From Catellatospora sp. IY07-71 (GTDB lineage Bacteria; Actinomycetota; Actinomycetes; Mycobacteriales; Micromonosporaceae), in contig NZ_AP023360.1 of the NCBI RefSeq assembly GCF_018326265.1, forward strand, positions 288,501 to 352,500: a DNA stretch of 64,000 nt. Direction: 5' to 3'. Below, piece by piece: positions 16,983 to 33,831 of the stretch. A model generated the notes under the pieces. The model was not told the DNA's origin and did no database searches. It saw only the letters and a list, made by a program, of their open reading frames with translations. A program made the position numbers and the translations under genes. Numbering within the stretch: the first letter of the stretch is position 1; every line of letters starts with the position of its first letter.

Positions 16983-17597
16983 TCACCATTCGATCCCTGC
17001 CTGGCCCTTGCGCCCCGCGTCCATCGGGTGCTTCACCTTGCCCATCTCGGTGACCAGATCGGCCGCGTCCAGCAGCGCCGGGGCGGCGTACCGGCCGGTG
17101 ATCACGACGTGCTGGGTGCCCGGGCGCTCGCGCAGCGTCGCCACCACGTCGTCGACGGGCACCCAGCCCCAGTGCAGCGGGTAGGTGAACTCGTCCAGCA
17201 CGTAGAAGCCGTACCGCTGCGCGGCCAGGTCCCGCTTGATCTGCGCCCAGCCCTCGGCCGCCTCGGCGGCGTGGTCGCGCTCGTCGCCCGGCCGGGCCAG
17301 CCACGACCAGCCCTCACCCATCTTGTGCCAGGTCACCGGGGCGCCGGCGCCGGTCCGCGCGTGGGCCTCGCCCAGCGCCCGGAACGCGGCCTCCTCGCCG
17401 ACCCGCCATTTCGGGCTCTTCACGAACTGGAAAACGGCGACGGGCCAGCCGACGTTCCAGGCCCGCAGCGCCATCCCGAACGCGGCGGTCGACTTGCCCT
17501 TGCCCACGCCCGTGTGCACCGCGAGCAGCGGCCCCTTCCGGCGCTGCCGCGTGGTCAGCCCGTCTTCGGGCACGTGCTCCGGCCTGCCCTGCGGCAT
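16983..17597 (-). CDS. cobO: Cob(I)yrinic acid a,c-diamide adenosyltransferase
   Basis: CobO/BtuR-type corrinoid adenosyltransferase, 204 residues. The P-loop HTGVGKGKSTAAFG is near residue 28; FVLDEF-like YVLDEFTYPLHWGW and VITGRYAAPALLDAADLVTEM are typical of the family. ATG 17597 has AGGAAGG at 8-14 bases. An in-frame ATG at 17642 would add 15 residues. It lies between the chelatase and cobB and attaches the adenosyl ligand after cobalt reduction. Confidence 0.95.
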   Translation of the reverse strand: MPQGRPEHVPEDGLTTRQRRKGPLLAVHTGVGKGKSTAAFGMALRAWNVGWPVAVFQFVKSPKWRVGEEAAFRALGEAHARTGAGAPVTWHKMGEGWSWLARPGDERDHAAEAAEGWAQIKRDLAAQRYGFYVLDEFTYPLHWGWVPVDDVVATLRERPGTQHVVITGRYAAPALLDAADLVTEMGKVKHPMDAGRKGQAGIEW

Positions 17598-17720
17598 CTC
17601 AGCACCTTCCTGTCGGTTCGGTGGCGGCGCGGGGGCGGTCATGCCGCGACCCGGCCGTGCGCGGCGCGTCCTCGGCGGCGCCCCTGCCGCGGCCACGGTC
17701 CCCGCGGCCGCCCGCGCTCA

Positions 17721-21814
<4,094 letters not shown>

Positions 21815-21826
21815 CACCCTCCGGAA

Positions 21827-21859
21827 CGGCCCGGCCCCGCCACCAGCGGGGCCGGGCCG
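21827..21859 (+). terminator. Terminator after the serine protease gene
   Basis: A 14-bp GC stem (21827-21840 with 21846-21859) and a five-base loop lie 12 bases after the stop codon. There is no U tract, as is common in GC-rich actinobacteria. Confidence 0.7.
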
Positions 21860-21903
21860 CGCGCCCCCACCCCCGCGCCTCCACCGACCCCAGGAGGGTT
21901 CCC

Positions 21904-23850
21904 GTGCGCAGACTCGCGCTCATGCTCACCGCGCTGGCCACCGGCGCCGCGCTGACCCTGGCCGCACCGGCCGGCGGCGCACCCGCCGACGACACCGCCA
22001 GCACGTCCGCCCAGTACCGGGTCGTCGGCCCGAAGACGCTCGCCGACCGGGACGCCGTGGCCCGCACCGGAGCGGCCATCGACCTCGTCGAGCACGGCAA
22101 GATCTACATCACCGCGACCGGCGCCGAGGCCGCGCACATCCGCAAGCTCGGCTTCACCCTGGAGCCGCTGCCCGCGCCGCAGCAGGTGCCGAGCGTGGAC
22201 GGGCCGCTGCTCGGCTTCCCCTCGGCCGACGCGGGCTTCCACGACTACGCCGAGATGACCGCCGAGCTGAACCAGATCGTCGCGGACCACCCCACGCTGG
22301 TGCGCCGGTCCGTGATCGGCACGTCGTACGAGGGCCGCGACATCGTCGCGCTGAAGATCTCGGACAACGTGGCCACTGACGAGAACGAGCCCGAGTTCCT
22401 GATCAACGCGCACCTGCACGCGCGCGAGCACCTGACCGTCGAGATGGCCCTCTACCTGGCCAACCTGTTCACGGACGGCTACGCCTCGGACAGCCGGGTG
22501 CGCGCCGTGGTCGACTCGCGCGAGATCTGGATCATCCCGGACCTCAACCCGGACGGCGGCGAGTACGACATCGCCACCGGCTCCTACCGCTCGTGGCGCA
22601 AGAACCGGCAGCCCAACTCGGGCTCGTCGGCGATCGGCACGGACATCAACCGCAACTTCGGCTACAAGTGGGGCTGCTGCGGCGGCTCGTCGGGCACCCC
22701 GTCCAGCGAGACCTACCGCGGCCCGGCGGCGTTCTCCACGCCGGAGGCGCGGGTGCTGCGCGACTTCGTGCTGTCCCGCCGGGTCGGCGGCGTGCAGCAG
22801 ATCAAGGCCAACATCGACTTCCACACGTACGGCGAGCTGATCCTGTGGCCGTTCGGGTACACCACGGCCGACACGGTCAACCCGGGCATGACCCTGGACG
22901 AGCGCAACACGTTCGCCAACATCGGCGGCCAGATGGCGGCGACCAACTCCTACACCGCCGAGCAGGGCAGCGACCTGTACGTCACCGACGGCGACATCAC
23001 CGACTGGCTGTGGGGCGACCAGCGCGTGTGGACGTACACGTTCGAGATGTACCCGAAGTCGTCCAGCCCCGGCTTCTACCCGCCGGACGAGGTGATCGCG
23101 GCGCAGACCTCGCGCAACAAGACCGCCGTGCTGATCCTCGCCGAGTACGCCGACTGCCCCTTCCGCGCCATCGGCAAGCAGGCGCAGTACTGCGCCGCCG
23201 CGAACGACTTCTCGATCACGGCCAGCCCGGCGTCCGGCTCGGTCAATCCGGGCAGCGCGGTGACCTCGACCGTCAGCACCGCGCTCACCGCCGGCAGCGC
23301 GCAGACGGTGAACCTGTCCGCGAGCGGCCTGCCCAGCGGCGCGACCGCCTCGTTCAGCCCGTCCTCGGTCACCACGGGCGGCTCGGCCACGCTCACCATC
23401 AGCACGAGCGCGTCCACCCCGGCGGGCACCTACCCGGTGACGATCACCGGCACGGGCACCGGGGCCACCCGCACGGCGACCTACACGCTGACCGTGAACG
23501 GCGCACCCGGCTGCACCGGCACCAACGGCAACGACGTGACGATCAGCGACAACACCACGGTGTACAGCAACATCACGATCAGCGGCTGCAACCGCAACGC
23601 GTCCGCGACCTCCACCGCCGAGGTGCACCTCGTGCACACGTACCGCGGCGATCTGGTGGTGTCGCTGGTCGCGCCGGACGGCAGCGCGTACACGCTGCTC
23701 AACCGCTCCGGCGGCAGCGCCGACAACGTCGACCAGACGTTCACGGTGAACCTGTCCGGCGAGGCGGCCAACGGCACCTGGCGGCTGCGCGTGCAGGACG
23801 CCGCGTCCGGTGACGTCGGCTACGTCAACACCTGGACGCTGACCCTGTAG
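21904..23850 (+). CDS. Secreted M14 zinc carboxypeptidase with P domain
   Basis: A 648-residue exported metallocarboxypeptidase. Signal peptide and proregion precede the M14 domain. Zinc ligands are His172 and Glu175 (HAREH) and His307 (NIDFHTYGE); the catalytic Glu is 381 (FEMYP). NPDGGEYD and [11 protein letters not shown] are family substrate-site motifs. A Ser/Thr-rich Ig-like stretch (~435-530) and a P domain (~535-648) follow, the latter closely matching the upstream protease. The GTG at 21904 has AGGAGGG at 7-13 bases. The enzyme probably trims peptides made by the neighbouring endoprotease. Confidence 0.93.
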   Translation: MRRLALMLTALATGAALTLAAPAGGAPADDTASTSAQYRVVGPKTLADRDAVARTGAAIDLVEHGKIYITATGAEAAHIRKLGFTLEPLPAPQQVPSVDGPLLGFPSADAGFHDYAEMTAELNQIVADHPTLVRRSVIGTSYEGRDIVALKISDNVATDENEPEFLINAHLHAREHLTVEMALYLANLFTDGYASDSRVRAVVDSREIWIIPDLNPDGGEYDIATGSYRSWRKNRQPNSGSSAIGTDINRNFGYKWGCCGGSSGTPSSETYRGPAAFSTPEARVLRDFVLSRRVGGVQQIKANIDFHTYGELILWPFGYTTADTVNPGMTLDERNTFANIGGQMAATNSYTAEQGSDLYVTDGDITDWLWGDQRVWTYTFEMYPKSSSPGFYPPDEVIAAQTSRNKTAVLILAEYADCPFRAIGKQAQYCAAANDFSITASPASGSVNPGSAVTSTVSTALTAGSAQTVNLSASGLPSGATASFSPSSVTTGGSATLTISTSASTPAGTYPVTITGTGTGATRTATYTLTVNGAPGCTGTNGNDVTISDNTTVYSNITISGCNRNASATSTAEVHLVHTYRGDLVVSLVAPDGSAYTLLNRSGGSADNVDQTFTVNLSGEAANGTWRLRVQDAASGDVGYVNTWTLTL

Positions 23851-23855
23851 AGACC

Positions 23856-23891
23856 ACCGGTGGCGTCCGCAACGGCGCGGGCGCCACCGGT
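23856..23891 (+). terminator. Terminator after the carboxypeptidase gene
   Basis: Arms ACCGGTGGCG (23856-23865) and CGCCACCGGT (23882-23891), starting five bases after the stop codon and followed by TAATTCGTTT. Confidence 0.7.
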
Positions 23892-23911
23892 AATTCGTTT
23901 GCCGCCCCTGT

Positions 23912-23917
23912 TAGACA
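23912..23917 (+). promoter_or_regulatory. -10 element of a probable leaderless promoter
   Basis: TAGACA lies six bases before the GTG start at 23924, and no ribosome binding site is visible between them. Confidence 0.45.
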
Positions 23918-23923
23918 GGCTGT

Positions 23924-24844
23924 GTGACGAGCGAACCCGTGATCCGCGAGGCGACCATCGCCGACGTGCCCGGCATGGCGCGCATCAGGTATGCCGCATT
24001 CCCCTGGTTCACCGCCAGCGTGGCGCAGCAGGAGGTGTGGTGGCGCACCAGCCGCCCCGAGGGCCGAACGTTGCGGCTCGTCGCCCTGCACGACGGTGCG
24101 GCGGTCGGCTGGGCCTCCGGCGGCTTCAACGTGTCGACCACCGAGGAGCGGGCCGGTCACGTGGAGCTGGTGGTGCACCCGGAGCAGCGCGGCCGGGGCC
24201 TCGGCACCGCCCTGTACGACCGGATCGAGGAGCACCTGCGCGCCATCGGCGTACGCCGGGCGCGCGCCTTCGCCACCGAGGACGCCACCTCGCAGCGCTG
24301 GGCGCAGGCGCACGGCTACACCCAGGGCGCCCGCGACCGCTACGCGAAGCTCGACACCGCCGTGCTGCCGCCCGTGCCCGCGCTGCCCGCCGGTGTCACG
24401 GTGTGCAGCCTCGCCGAGGCGGGCCGCGAAACCGTGTACGACCTCGACCAGGCCGCCTCCATCGACGAGCCGGGCGACATGTCCTTCGACGGCGTCCCGT
24501 TCGACGTGTGGACCGCCCGCTACTGGGAGAGCCCGGACCAGCAGCTCGACATCGGCACCGTGGTCATGGTGGACGGCGTCGCCGCGTGCGGCACGTTCTT
24601 CGAGGCGAACCGCGAGCTGGGCAAGGGCATGTCCACCGGCACCTGCACCCGCCGGGAGTACCGCGGCCGGGGCCTGGCGAAGATCGCCAAGTCGGTCGCC
24701 CTGCGCCGCGCCGCGGAGGCCAGCATCCACACCGCGATCACCTGCAACGACTACACCAACGCGCCGATGATCGCGGTCAACGACTGGCTCGGCTACCAGC
24801 CCTTCGCCGACGAGTACTCCTACCTGAAGCACTTCGACGCCTGA
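23924..24844 (+). CDS. Tandem GNAT-family N-acetyltransferase
   Basis: A 306-residue protein with two GNAT folds. The first (residues ~5-145) has the acetyl-CoA motif VVHPEQRGRGLGTAL. The second (~155-306) has CTRREYRGRGLAKIAK and the late NDYTNAPMIAVNDWLGY motif. Such double acetyltransferases act on small amines, antibiotics or mycothiol-like substrates; the substrate cannot be read from sequence. The GTG start seems leaderless. Downstream is a palindromic element and a converging gene. Confidence 0.85.
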   Translation: MTSEPVIREATIADVPGMARIRYAAFPWFTASVAQQEVWWRTSRPEGRTLRLVALHDGAAVGWASGGFNVSTTEERAGHVELVVHPEQRGRGLGTALYDRIEEHLRAIGVRRARAFATEDATSQRWAQAHGYTQGARDRYAKLDTAVLPPVPALPAGVTVCSLAEAGRETVYDLDQAASIDEPGDMSFDGVPFDVWTARYWESPDQQLDIGTVVMVDGVAACGTFFEANRELGKGMSTGTCTRREYRGRGLAKIAKSVALRRAAEASIHTAITCNDYTNAPMIAVNDWLGYQPFADEYSYLKHFDA

Positions 24845-24851
24845 CGCGTGC

Positions 24852-24912
24852 GCGGTTTCGGGGAAACTGCACGAAATCAGCACGGATTTCGCCCAGTTTC
24901 CCCGAAACTGCC
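24852..24912. repeat. Dispersed palindromic element, family A
   Basis: Two arms, GGTTTCGGGGAAACTGC (24854-24870) and CAGTTTCCCCGAAACTG (24894-24910), lie between converging genes. Each arm is itself nearly palindromic (GTTTC/GAAAC) and the two pair with each other. Other copies are at 11163, 40032 and 43673. Confidence 0.88.
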
Positions 24913-24925
24913 GGACCGGTCCCGT

Positions 24926-25765
24926 CTACTGCTCGGTGCCGCGCAGCTTGGCCAGGATCGTCTCGGTCATCAGCAGGAACGTGTGGGCGTTGGGCATCTG
25001 GCCGAAGCTCACCTGCGGGGACACCCGCTTGCCCGCGCGGTCCACGACGCTCACGAAGCCCTGGACGACCTGGACCCCACCGACCTGCGACCAGGGCACG
25101 ACCTTGCCCTTCTTCGTGGCCAGGCCGTCCTCGGTCACCGTCAGGTCGCCGAAGGCGACCGGGTTGCCCTTGTCGAAGTACGACAGCGCCTTGGGCAACT
25201 GAGCCTGCGCCACCTGGGCGGCCAGCGCCGGGCCGAACCGCGCCATGTCCGTGTGGATCTGGCGCATCCGCGTCTGGCGGCCGTCGTTGCAGGTGATCCG
25301 GTAGTCGTAGACGGTGGTGGTGACCCCGCTGTTGTTGACCACGACGATCGCCGCGAACAGCGTCTGCACCTCGTCGAACCGGTAGACCTCGGTCCCCTTG
25401 CGGCGCACCCACACCCAGCCCCGCTCGAACAGGTGCACCTGGAACCCGCGCGCCGTCTTGGACACAGCGGGGCTGCGCAGCAGGATCCACAGGAAGCCGG
25501 CCAGGAACAGCGCGGTGATCCCCCACAGCACGGCCGAGGCCACCGCGGCGGCGCTCTGGCCCTCCTCGGTGGCCGACGAGCTCGCGCCGACCGTCGCGAA
25601 GACGGCGATCACGCCGAACAGCGCCACGAAGATGCCCAGGCCGACCGACGCCTGCTTGTTCCACTTCGCCGGGTAGGTCTCCCTGTGGGCGCCCAGGTCG
25701 CGCCCGGCGGCGGCCGCCGTCACCTCGGCGGGGACCGCCGCGGTGGACTCGATGTCGACGGTCAT
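24926..25765 (-). CDS. DUF6585-like membrane protein
   Basis: A 279-residue protein with two N-terminal membrane helices (~42-62 and ~78-96) and a cytoplasmic PH-like region containing RGFQVHLFERGWVWVR and VPWSQVGGVQVVQG. The pattern fits DUF6585 proteins of unknown function. The ATG lies one base beyond the stop of the smaller membrane protein upstream, so both belong to one operon. A PH-like fold near the membrane suggests scaffolding rather than catalysis, which is inference. Confidence 0.75.
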   Translation of the reverse strand: MTVDIESTAAVPAEVTAAAAGRDLGAHRETYPAKWNKQASVGLGIFVALFGVIAVFATVGASSSATEEGQSAAAVASAVLWGITALFLAGFLWILLRSPAVSKTARGFQVHLFERGWVWVRRKGTEVYRFDEVQTLFAAIVVVNNSGVTTTVYDYRITCNDGRQTRMRQIHTDMARFGPALAAQVAQAQLPKALSYFDKGNPVAFGDLTVTEDGLATKKGKVVPWSQVGGVQVVQGFVSVVDRAGKRVSPQVSFGQMPNAHTFLLMTETILAKLRGTEQ

Positions 25766-25766
25766 G

Positions 25767-26123
25767 TCAGCCCTCCTGCGTCCACGCCTGGGCGGCAGCC
25801 ACCTGCTGCGCCTCCCTGCGGCTCTCGCGCCGCCCGGCGAGCAGGGATCCGGCCGCGATGAGCAGGAACAGCGCGCCGCCGCCGAAGAAGACGATCCGCA
25901 TGACCTGGCGGCTCTCCGCCGTCTTGACCTTCATCTCGTCGTAGGTGTGCCACGCGGTCTCCGTGTCGGTCACCAGCAGGCACTTCTGGCCCGGCTCCAT
26001 CGTCTTGTCCGCGCACTTCACGGAGTCGCCGGAGGTGGCCAGGAATCCGATCACGATGCAGAGCACGCCGATGAGGCCGCACATCACCACGCCGGCCATC
26101 AAGCCGGCTTTAGGCTTCGCCAT
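25767..26123 (-). CDS. Small two-helix membrane protein
   Basis: A 118-residue protein with helices at ~8-28 and ~75-93 and an extracytoplasmic loop of ~45 residues containing two Cys (VKCADKTMEPGQKCLLV) that could form a disulfide. The tail is charged. ATG 26123 has GGGGAG upstream. It is followed at once by the DUF6585-like gene. I do not recognise a family. Confidence 0.72.
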   Translation of the reverse strand: MAKPKAGLMAGVVMCGLIGVLCIVIGFLATSGDSVKCADKTMEPGQKCLLVTDTETAWHTYDEMKVKTAESRQVMRIVFFGGGALFLLIAAGSLLAGRRESRREAQQVAAAQAWTQEG

Positions 26124-26218
26124 ATGTCGATCTCCCCGTACAGGAATGTGTGGCCGCCACCGTAGCCACGCTGGAGATCAGCTGTGAATCGCCCGATCAC
26201 CCGAGCACCGCGACGCCG

Positions 26219-29869
<3,651 letters not shown>

Positions 29870-29924
29870 GACCGCGTTCCTCCTTCGGGGTCCGCGCCCC
29901 GGTAGCAGAGTCGTCGCGGCGGCC

Positions 29925-30122
29925 GGAGTCTCCTGACTCCCGGATCGGCGCCCGTCCCCGGCCTTCCCTTGCGGTGGCCGCGGAACGTGGTGAGTCGCTT
30001 GGTGCGCCGCTTGAGCGGCGGCGCACCGGGACGAACCATGTTCCGCTAGGGGTGGGGACGGGCTCCCCGGTAACAGTGGCGGGACCGTCTCGGATTTCCA
30101 CCGAGTTCCTCCCTGCCGCCAT
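29925..30122 (-). promoter_or_regulatory. Cobalamin riboswitch upstream of cobN, with an extended arm
   Basis: The minus strand holds GAACTCGGTGGAAATCCGAG, the core GCCACTG (30080-30074) and the closing CGGGAGTCAGGAGACTCC (29942-29925). Compared with the other two elements it carries an extra long hairpin: GGAAC (29982-29986) to GTTCC (30040-30044), with a GC-rich inner stem near 30001-30027. About 55 bases separate it from the cobN ATG. Confidence 0.94.
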
Positions 30123-30138
30123 CGGGATCGTAGCGGCA

Positions 30139-30144
30139 GATAAT
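30139..30144 (+). promoter_or_regulatory. -10 element of a probable leaderless promoter
   Basis: GATAAT five bases before the ATG at 30150, with no room for a ribosome binding site. Confidence 0.45.
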
Positions 30145-30149
30145 GGAGC

Positions 30150-30506
30150 ATGGCCTATCGGGCGCTCGCCGACGCCACCATGGCGGTGCACTTCCTGTTC
30201 CTGGCGTACGTCGTCGGGGGCGGCTTCCTGGCCTGGTGGCGGCCGTGGCTGCGCTGGCCGCACCTGGCCGCGGCGGGCTGGGGCTTCGCCACGATCGTGT
30301 TCGGGCTGACCTGCCCGCTCACCTACGTCGAGGACTGGGCGCGCCGCCGCGCGGGCGAGCAGGGCCTGTCCCGCGGCTTCATCGACACCTATCTCACCGG
30401 CGTCGTCTACCCCGAGCGCTACACCCTCCAGCTCCAGATCCTCGCCGCCCTCCTCGTCCTCGCCTCCTGGCTGATCCCCCTCCTGAAAGGAAGGGCACCT
30501 TCTTAA
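30150..30506 (+). CDS. DUF2784 membrane protein
   Basis: A 118-residue protein with three to four helices that matches DUF2784 (LADATMAVHFLFLAYVVGGG near the start, LTCPLTYVEDWARRRAG in the middle, GFIDTYLTGVVYPERY before the last helix). Function unknown. The last residues (GRAPS) and the TAA stop are supplied by a dispersed palindromic repeat, so the C terminus may have been set by insertion of that element. Confidence 0.88.
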   Translation: MAYRALADATMAVHFLFLAYVVGGGFLAWWRPWLRWPHLAAAGWGFATIVFGLTCPLTYVEDWARRRAGEQGLSRGFIDTYLTGVVYPERYTLQLQILAALLVLASWLIPLLKGRAPS

Positions 30507-30532
30507 CGCTTTACGTAGAAGAAGGTGCCCTT
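30491..30532. repeat. Dispersed palindromic element, family B
   Basis: Arms AAGGGCACCTTCTT (30491-30504) and AAGAAGGTGCCCTT (30519-30532) with a 14-base spacer. The DUF2784 stop codon TAA (30504-30506) starts at the last base of the first arm. Related copies are at 33783, 35728 (one arm) and 58731. Confidence 0.92.
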
Positions 30533-30568
30533 CTTAACGTCGCCGCCGGGGCGGCCGCCGTGGGTGCG

Positions 30569-30622
30569 GTAGATCTTGTGCGGTTCGTGCTGTCCTGACG
30601 ACACCAACCGCACAAGATCTAC
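30569..30622. repeat. Palindromic element with GATC-containing ends (family F)
   Basis: Perfect 17-base arms, GTAGATCTTGTGCGGTT (30569-30585) and its complement (30606-30622), separated by 20 bases. It lies between converging genes and may terminate transcription of both. Confidence 0.85.
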
Positions 30623-30654
30623 ATCGCGGTCCAGGCGACGGCCTGGCGTGGACG

Positions 30655-32382
30655 TCAGACCAGAGCGGCAGCACGCGCGGCGAGCCCCACGCCGACCAGC
30701 AGCACCATCGCGCCGGCCGCGTACGGACCCGCCAGCCGCAGCCGGCGGAACCGGCTCAGCCTGCCCGCCCACCGGTCGCGCACCTTCAGCAGCACCAGAC
30801 CCGCCGCGGTGAGGGTCGCCGCCATGCCCAGGCCGTACGCCAGCACCAGCAGGATGCCGAAGCCCGTGCGGCCGAGCGCGATCGCGCCGAGCAGCACCAC
30901 CAGCGCCGACGGGCTGGGCACCAGCCCCGCCGCCACCCCGATGGCGCCGATGCCCCACCGTCCACCGCCCGGCCCGGCGGGCGCGTGATCGTGGGCGACG
31001 CCGCGCGGATGCGCGTGATGCGGTGCGACGCCGTCCTGATGCGGGTGGGTGTGGTGAACCCCGTGGCGCTCAGTGTGGTGGTGCGCGGCCTCGTCTGGAT
31101 GCGTGTGCTGGTGAGCGGCTCCGGCGGGATGTGGGTGGCTGTGGTGGAGTCCGTGCGGGTGGGCGTGTTCCTGGGTGGTTGCGGCGGCGGGTGTCGTCGT
31201 GTGGTGGCCTTCGTGCGAATGGGAGTGAGTGCGGCCGAAGAGCCCGTGGCGGTGCCCGTGCTCGCCGGGGCGGCGGGCGTTGCGCAGCATGGCCAGGCCC
31301 ACGGTGACGACGATGGCGCCGCTGGCCAGGCCGAGCCAGCCGAGCACGGTCTGCCCGGTCAGCCCGGACACGGCGGTGAGCAGCAGCCCGAGGGCGATGA
31401 CACCGCCGGTGTGGGTCGCGGTGACGGTCGCCCCGACGTAGAGGGCGTCGCGGGGGCGGCCCGCCCGCCCGGCCAGGTATACCGCCATCACCGTCTTGCC
31501 GTGGCCGGGCAGCAGCGCGTGACCCGCCCCGAGCACCAGCGCGAGCAGCACCGTCAGCACCCCGACGGCCGGGGTGAGCCGGTCCGCGCCCACCGCGTCC
31601 ACCACCCGCTGCTGCACCCACGCCGCCCAGCGCAGCGGCGCCGGATCGTCGGCCGCAGCCGCCCGTCCCGCGTCCCCGCAGGCCCCAGCGGGACCGGCGG
31701 AGCCAGCGGAGCCAGCGGAGTCTCCGGGATCGCCCGCAGCGGCGCAGGTGTCCGACGTGCCGCCCGGGGCGGGCTGGACGCTGATCCGGGCCTCGCGCAC
31801 GTCGAGCGGCGACCCGAGCAGATCGACCGGGTATTCACGCAGCTCGTTCGTGGCGCTGCGGACCGGGACCGGGGAGCCGGGCAGCGCGACGCCCACGCCG
31901 TACGCGGTGATCTCGTGCCAGCCGACCCGGCCCGGCAGGTGCCCGTTGCGCACGGTCAGCTCGGCGGCGCGGTCCAGGGCGGCGGGTGCGCTCAGGGTGC
32001 AGGTGACGCGGCTGGTGTGCAGCCCGGCCGAGCCGGCTTCCAGCGTCATCGCCGCCGTGCCGACGCTCCAGCGCAGCGCGCCGCCGTCGACGTGTACCAC
32101 GATGTCCTGGGCGAAGGAGCCACACGCGGCCGCGGCGTACCGGGAGAGTTCGGTGGCGTCCGCGGTGCCGTCGCCGCTGGTGTCCAGCGCGGGCCGTTGC
32201 TGCAGGGTGGGCAGCTCGGCCTGGTCGAGGATCGCGGTCGCGTCCACCGCGCCGGGCCGCAGCGTGAGCGCGACGAGCTGGTTGACGGAGAAGTCGCCCA
32301 GCGGGTGGGCGTGCGCGGGAGCGGGCAGCAGCAGCGTGGCGGCGGCGGCCGACGCGAACACCAGGAACAGCTTGCGGATCAT
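30655..32382 (-). CDS. NicO-family nickel/cobalt transporter with His-rich loop
   Basis: A 575-residue membrane protein. Signal-like N terminus (~1-25), then an extracytoplasmic domain with an EF-hand-like DTSGDGTADATEL near 68, then about six helices of the NicO/RcnA-type fold. HALLPGHGKTVMAVYLAGR is the signature motif and THTGGVIALGL follows. A cytoplasmic loop of about 110 residues carries dozens of histidines. The ATG overlaps the TPR gene stop (ATGA). No B12 riboswitch precedes this operon, unlike the other cobalt genes here, so nickel is as likely a substrate as cobalt. Confidence 0.88.
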   Translation of the reverse strand: MIRKLFLVFASAAAATLLLPAPAHAHPLGDFSVNQLVALTLRPGAVDATAILDQAELPTLQQRPALDTSGDGTADATELSRYAAAACGSFAQDIVVHVDGGALRWSVGTAAMTLEAGSAGLHTSRVTCTLSAPAALDRAAELTVRNGHLPGRVGWHEITAYGVGVALPGSPVPVRSATNELREYPVDLLGSPLDVREARISVQPAPGGTSDTCAAAGDPGDSAGSAGSAGPAGACGDAGRAAAADDPAPLRWAAWVQQRVVDAVGADRLTPAVGVLTVLLALVLGAGHALLPGHGKTVMAVYLAGRAGRPRDALYVGATVTATHTGGVIALGLLLTAVSGLTGQTVLGWLGLASGAIVVTVGLAMLRNARRPGEHGHRHGLFGRTHSHSHEGHHTTTPAAATTQEHAHPHGLHHSHPHPAGAAHQHTHPDEAAHHHTERHGVHHTHPHQDGVAPHHAHPRGVAHDHAPAGPGGGRWGIGAIGVAAGLVPSPSALVVLLGAIALGRTGFGILLVLAYGLGMAATLTAAGLVLLKVRDRWAGRLSRFRRLRLAGPYAAGAMVLLVGVGLAARAAALV

Positions 32383-33746
32383 GAGGCACCTGCCAGGGCG
32401 AGGGCGCGCGCCGCGGCGGGCGCGTCGAGGGGCGAGAAGTGCGGGTTGAGATCGAGGGCCCGCGCCAGGTCGCGGCGGGCCCCGGCACGGTCGCCGAGCG
32501 CCAGCTCGATCATGCCGAGGTGGTACGCGTACGGCGCGCTGCGCGCGCCGAGCGCCGCGGCGGCACGGGCGTATTGCAGCGCCTCGGCGGGACGGCCGGC
32601 CTGGTACAGGGCCCAGGCGAAGGTGTCGGCGACGTCGGTGTGGCGGCGGCGGGCCCACTCGGCCCCGGCCAGGCGCACCGCGCCCGCATGGTCGCCGCGG
32701 GCCAGGGCGAGCTCGGCCGCGGCGAGGTCGTCGGCGCCGCCGCCCGCTGCCAGCAGGTCGAGCGCGGCACCGGCCAGCGCGAGCTGCGCGTCGGCCTCGG
32801 CGGCGCGCCCCAGCGAGCGCAGCAGCTCGGCGTGTTCGACGAGCAGGGACGGGGTGGGCGAGGCCGCCGCCAGCTCCGCGTACGCGGCCAGTGCCTGCTC
32901 CGTGCGTCCTTCAGCGGCGTCGACGCGGGCCATACCGTGCCGCAGCGGCAGGCAGTCGGCCCGCGCGGCCAGCCCCGCCTGGTACTCGGTACGTGCCGCG
33001 GGGAGGTCCCCGGCATGCCAGGCGAGGTCGCCGAGCTGCTGCCGGACGAAGGCGAGGTCGGCAGGTGCCACGGCAGCGGCCAGCGCCGTCGTCCACAGCT
33101 CACGGGCCTCGTCGATCCGCCCGTGCTGCTCCAGGTCGTACGCGGCGCGCGACAGCGCGGGCAGTCCCGGCCGCAGGTCCAGCATCGCCTGCACCGCCTC
33201 AGTGGCCTCCGCGGGCCGCCCGAGCTGGGTCAGCGCGTCGGCGAGCACGCCGTGTGCGTCGGCGCTGTACGCGTTGATCCAGATCGCCTGCCGGGCCAGC
33301 CGCTCGGCCTGCCCGAAGTCGTGCCGCGCGTTGGCCAGCGCCCCCAGCCCCACCAAGGCCAGGTCGTTGCCACCGACGCCACCCTTGCCGCCGTCTCTGC
33401 TGCCGCCGTTCTCGCTGTCGCCGTGCTCGCTGCCGTCGGCTCCGGCGGGCGATGCGGGGCGCAGGCGCAGGGATTCGTGCAGCGCGCCTTCGGCGCGCGG
33501 GTAGTAGCCGGGGTCGCCCGTGATCCGGGCCTGCTCGACATAGGCGCTGCCCAGCTCGGCCCAGGTGCGCCAGTCACCGGGCACCTCGCGCAGCCGCCGC
33601 TGGGCCTGCTCGATCGAGCGGACCAACGGATCGGCCGGGGCGACCGGCGTCTCCGCCGTCCAACGCCCGGGCGGGGCACCGAACGCGCCGCCGAGCCCCA
33701 CCAGCGCCAGCGCGGTGACCGCCACCGCCAGCAAACGCCGCTTCAT
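32379..33746 (-). CDS. Exported tetratricopeptide-repeat protein
   Basis: A 455-residue protein with an N-terminal signal or anchor (MKRRLLAVAVTALALVGLGG) and at least six TPR-like units between ~60 and ~440 (for example WRTWAELGSAYVEQARI, ADAHGVLADALTQLGRPAEA, PYAYHLGMIELALGDRAGA). A Gly/Asp-rich linker of ~25 residues breaks the repeats near 105. TPR proteins of this type recur between DUF4331 and NicO genes and probably scaffold a metal-handling complex; that is inference. The ATG has GGAGGAGAGG upstream. Confidence 0.82.
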   Translation of the reverse strand: MKRRLLAVAVTALALVGLGGAFGAPPGRWTAETPVAPADPLVRSIEQAQRRLREVPGDWRTWAELGSAYVEQARITGDPGYYPRAEGALHESLRLRPASPAGADGSEHGDSENGGSRDGGKGGVGGNDLALVGLGALANARHDFGQAERLARQAIWINAYSADAHGVLADALTQLGRPAEATEAVQAMLDLRPGLPALSRAAYDLEQHGRIDEARELWTTALAAAVAPADLAFVRQQLGDLAWHAGDLPAARTEYQAGLAARADCLPLRHGMARVDAAEGRTEQALAAYAELAAASPTPSLLVEHAELLRSLGRAAEADAQLALAGAALDLLAAGGGADDLAAAELALARGDHAGAVRLAGAEWARRRHTDVADTFAWALYQAGRPAEALQYARAAAALGARSAPYAYHLGMIELALGDRAGARRDLARALDLNPHFSPLDAPAAARALALAGAS

Positions 33747-33782
33747 GACCTCTCCTCCCCTTCCCAGACGCGAAGCGTTAGG

Positions 33783-33826
33783 AAGGGCACCTTCTACAAC
33801 GGAAAGCGATAAGAAGGTGCCCTTCC
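33783..33826. repeat. Dispersed palindromic element, family B
   Basis: Arms AAGGGCACCTTCT (33783-33795) and AGAAGGTGCCCTT (33812-33824), in the gap between the DUF4331 and TPR genes. The DUF4331 stop codon lies six bases outside the arm. It sits inside an apparent operon, so it could attenuate expression of the downstream genes. Confidence 0.9.
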
Positions 33827-33831
33827 TTTCC

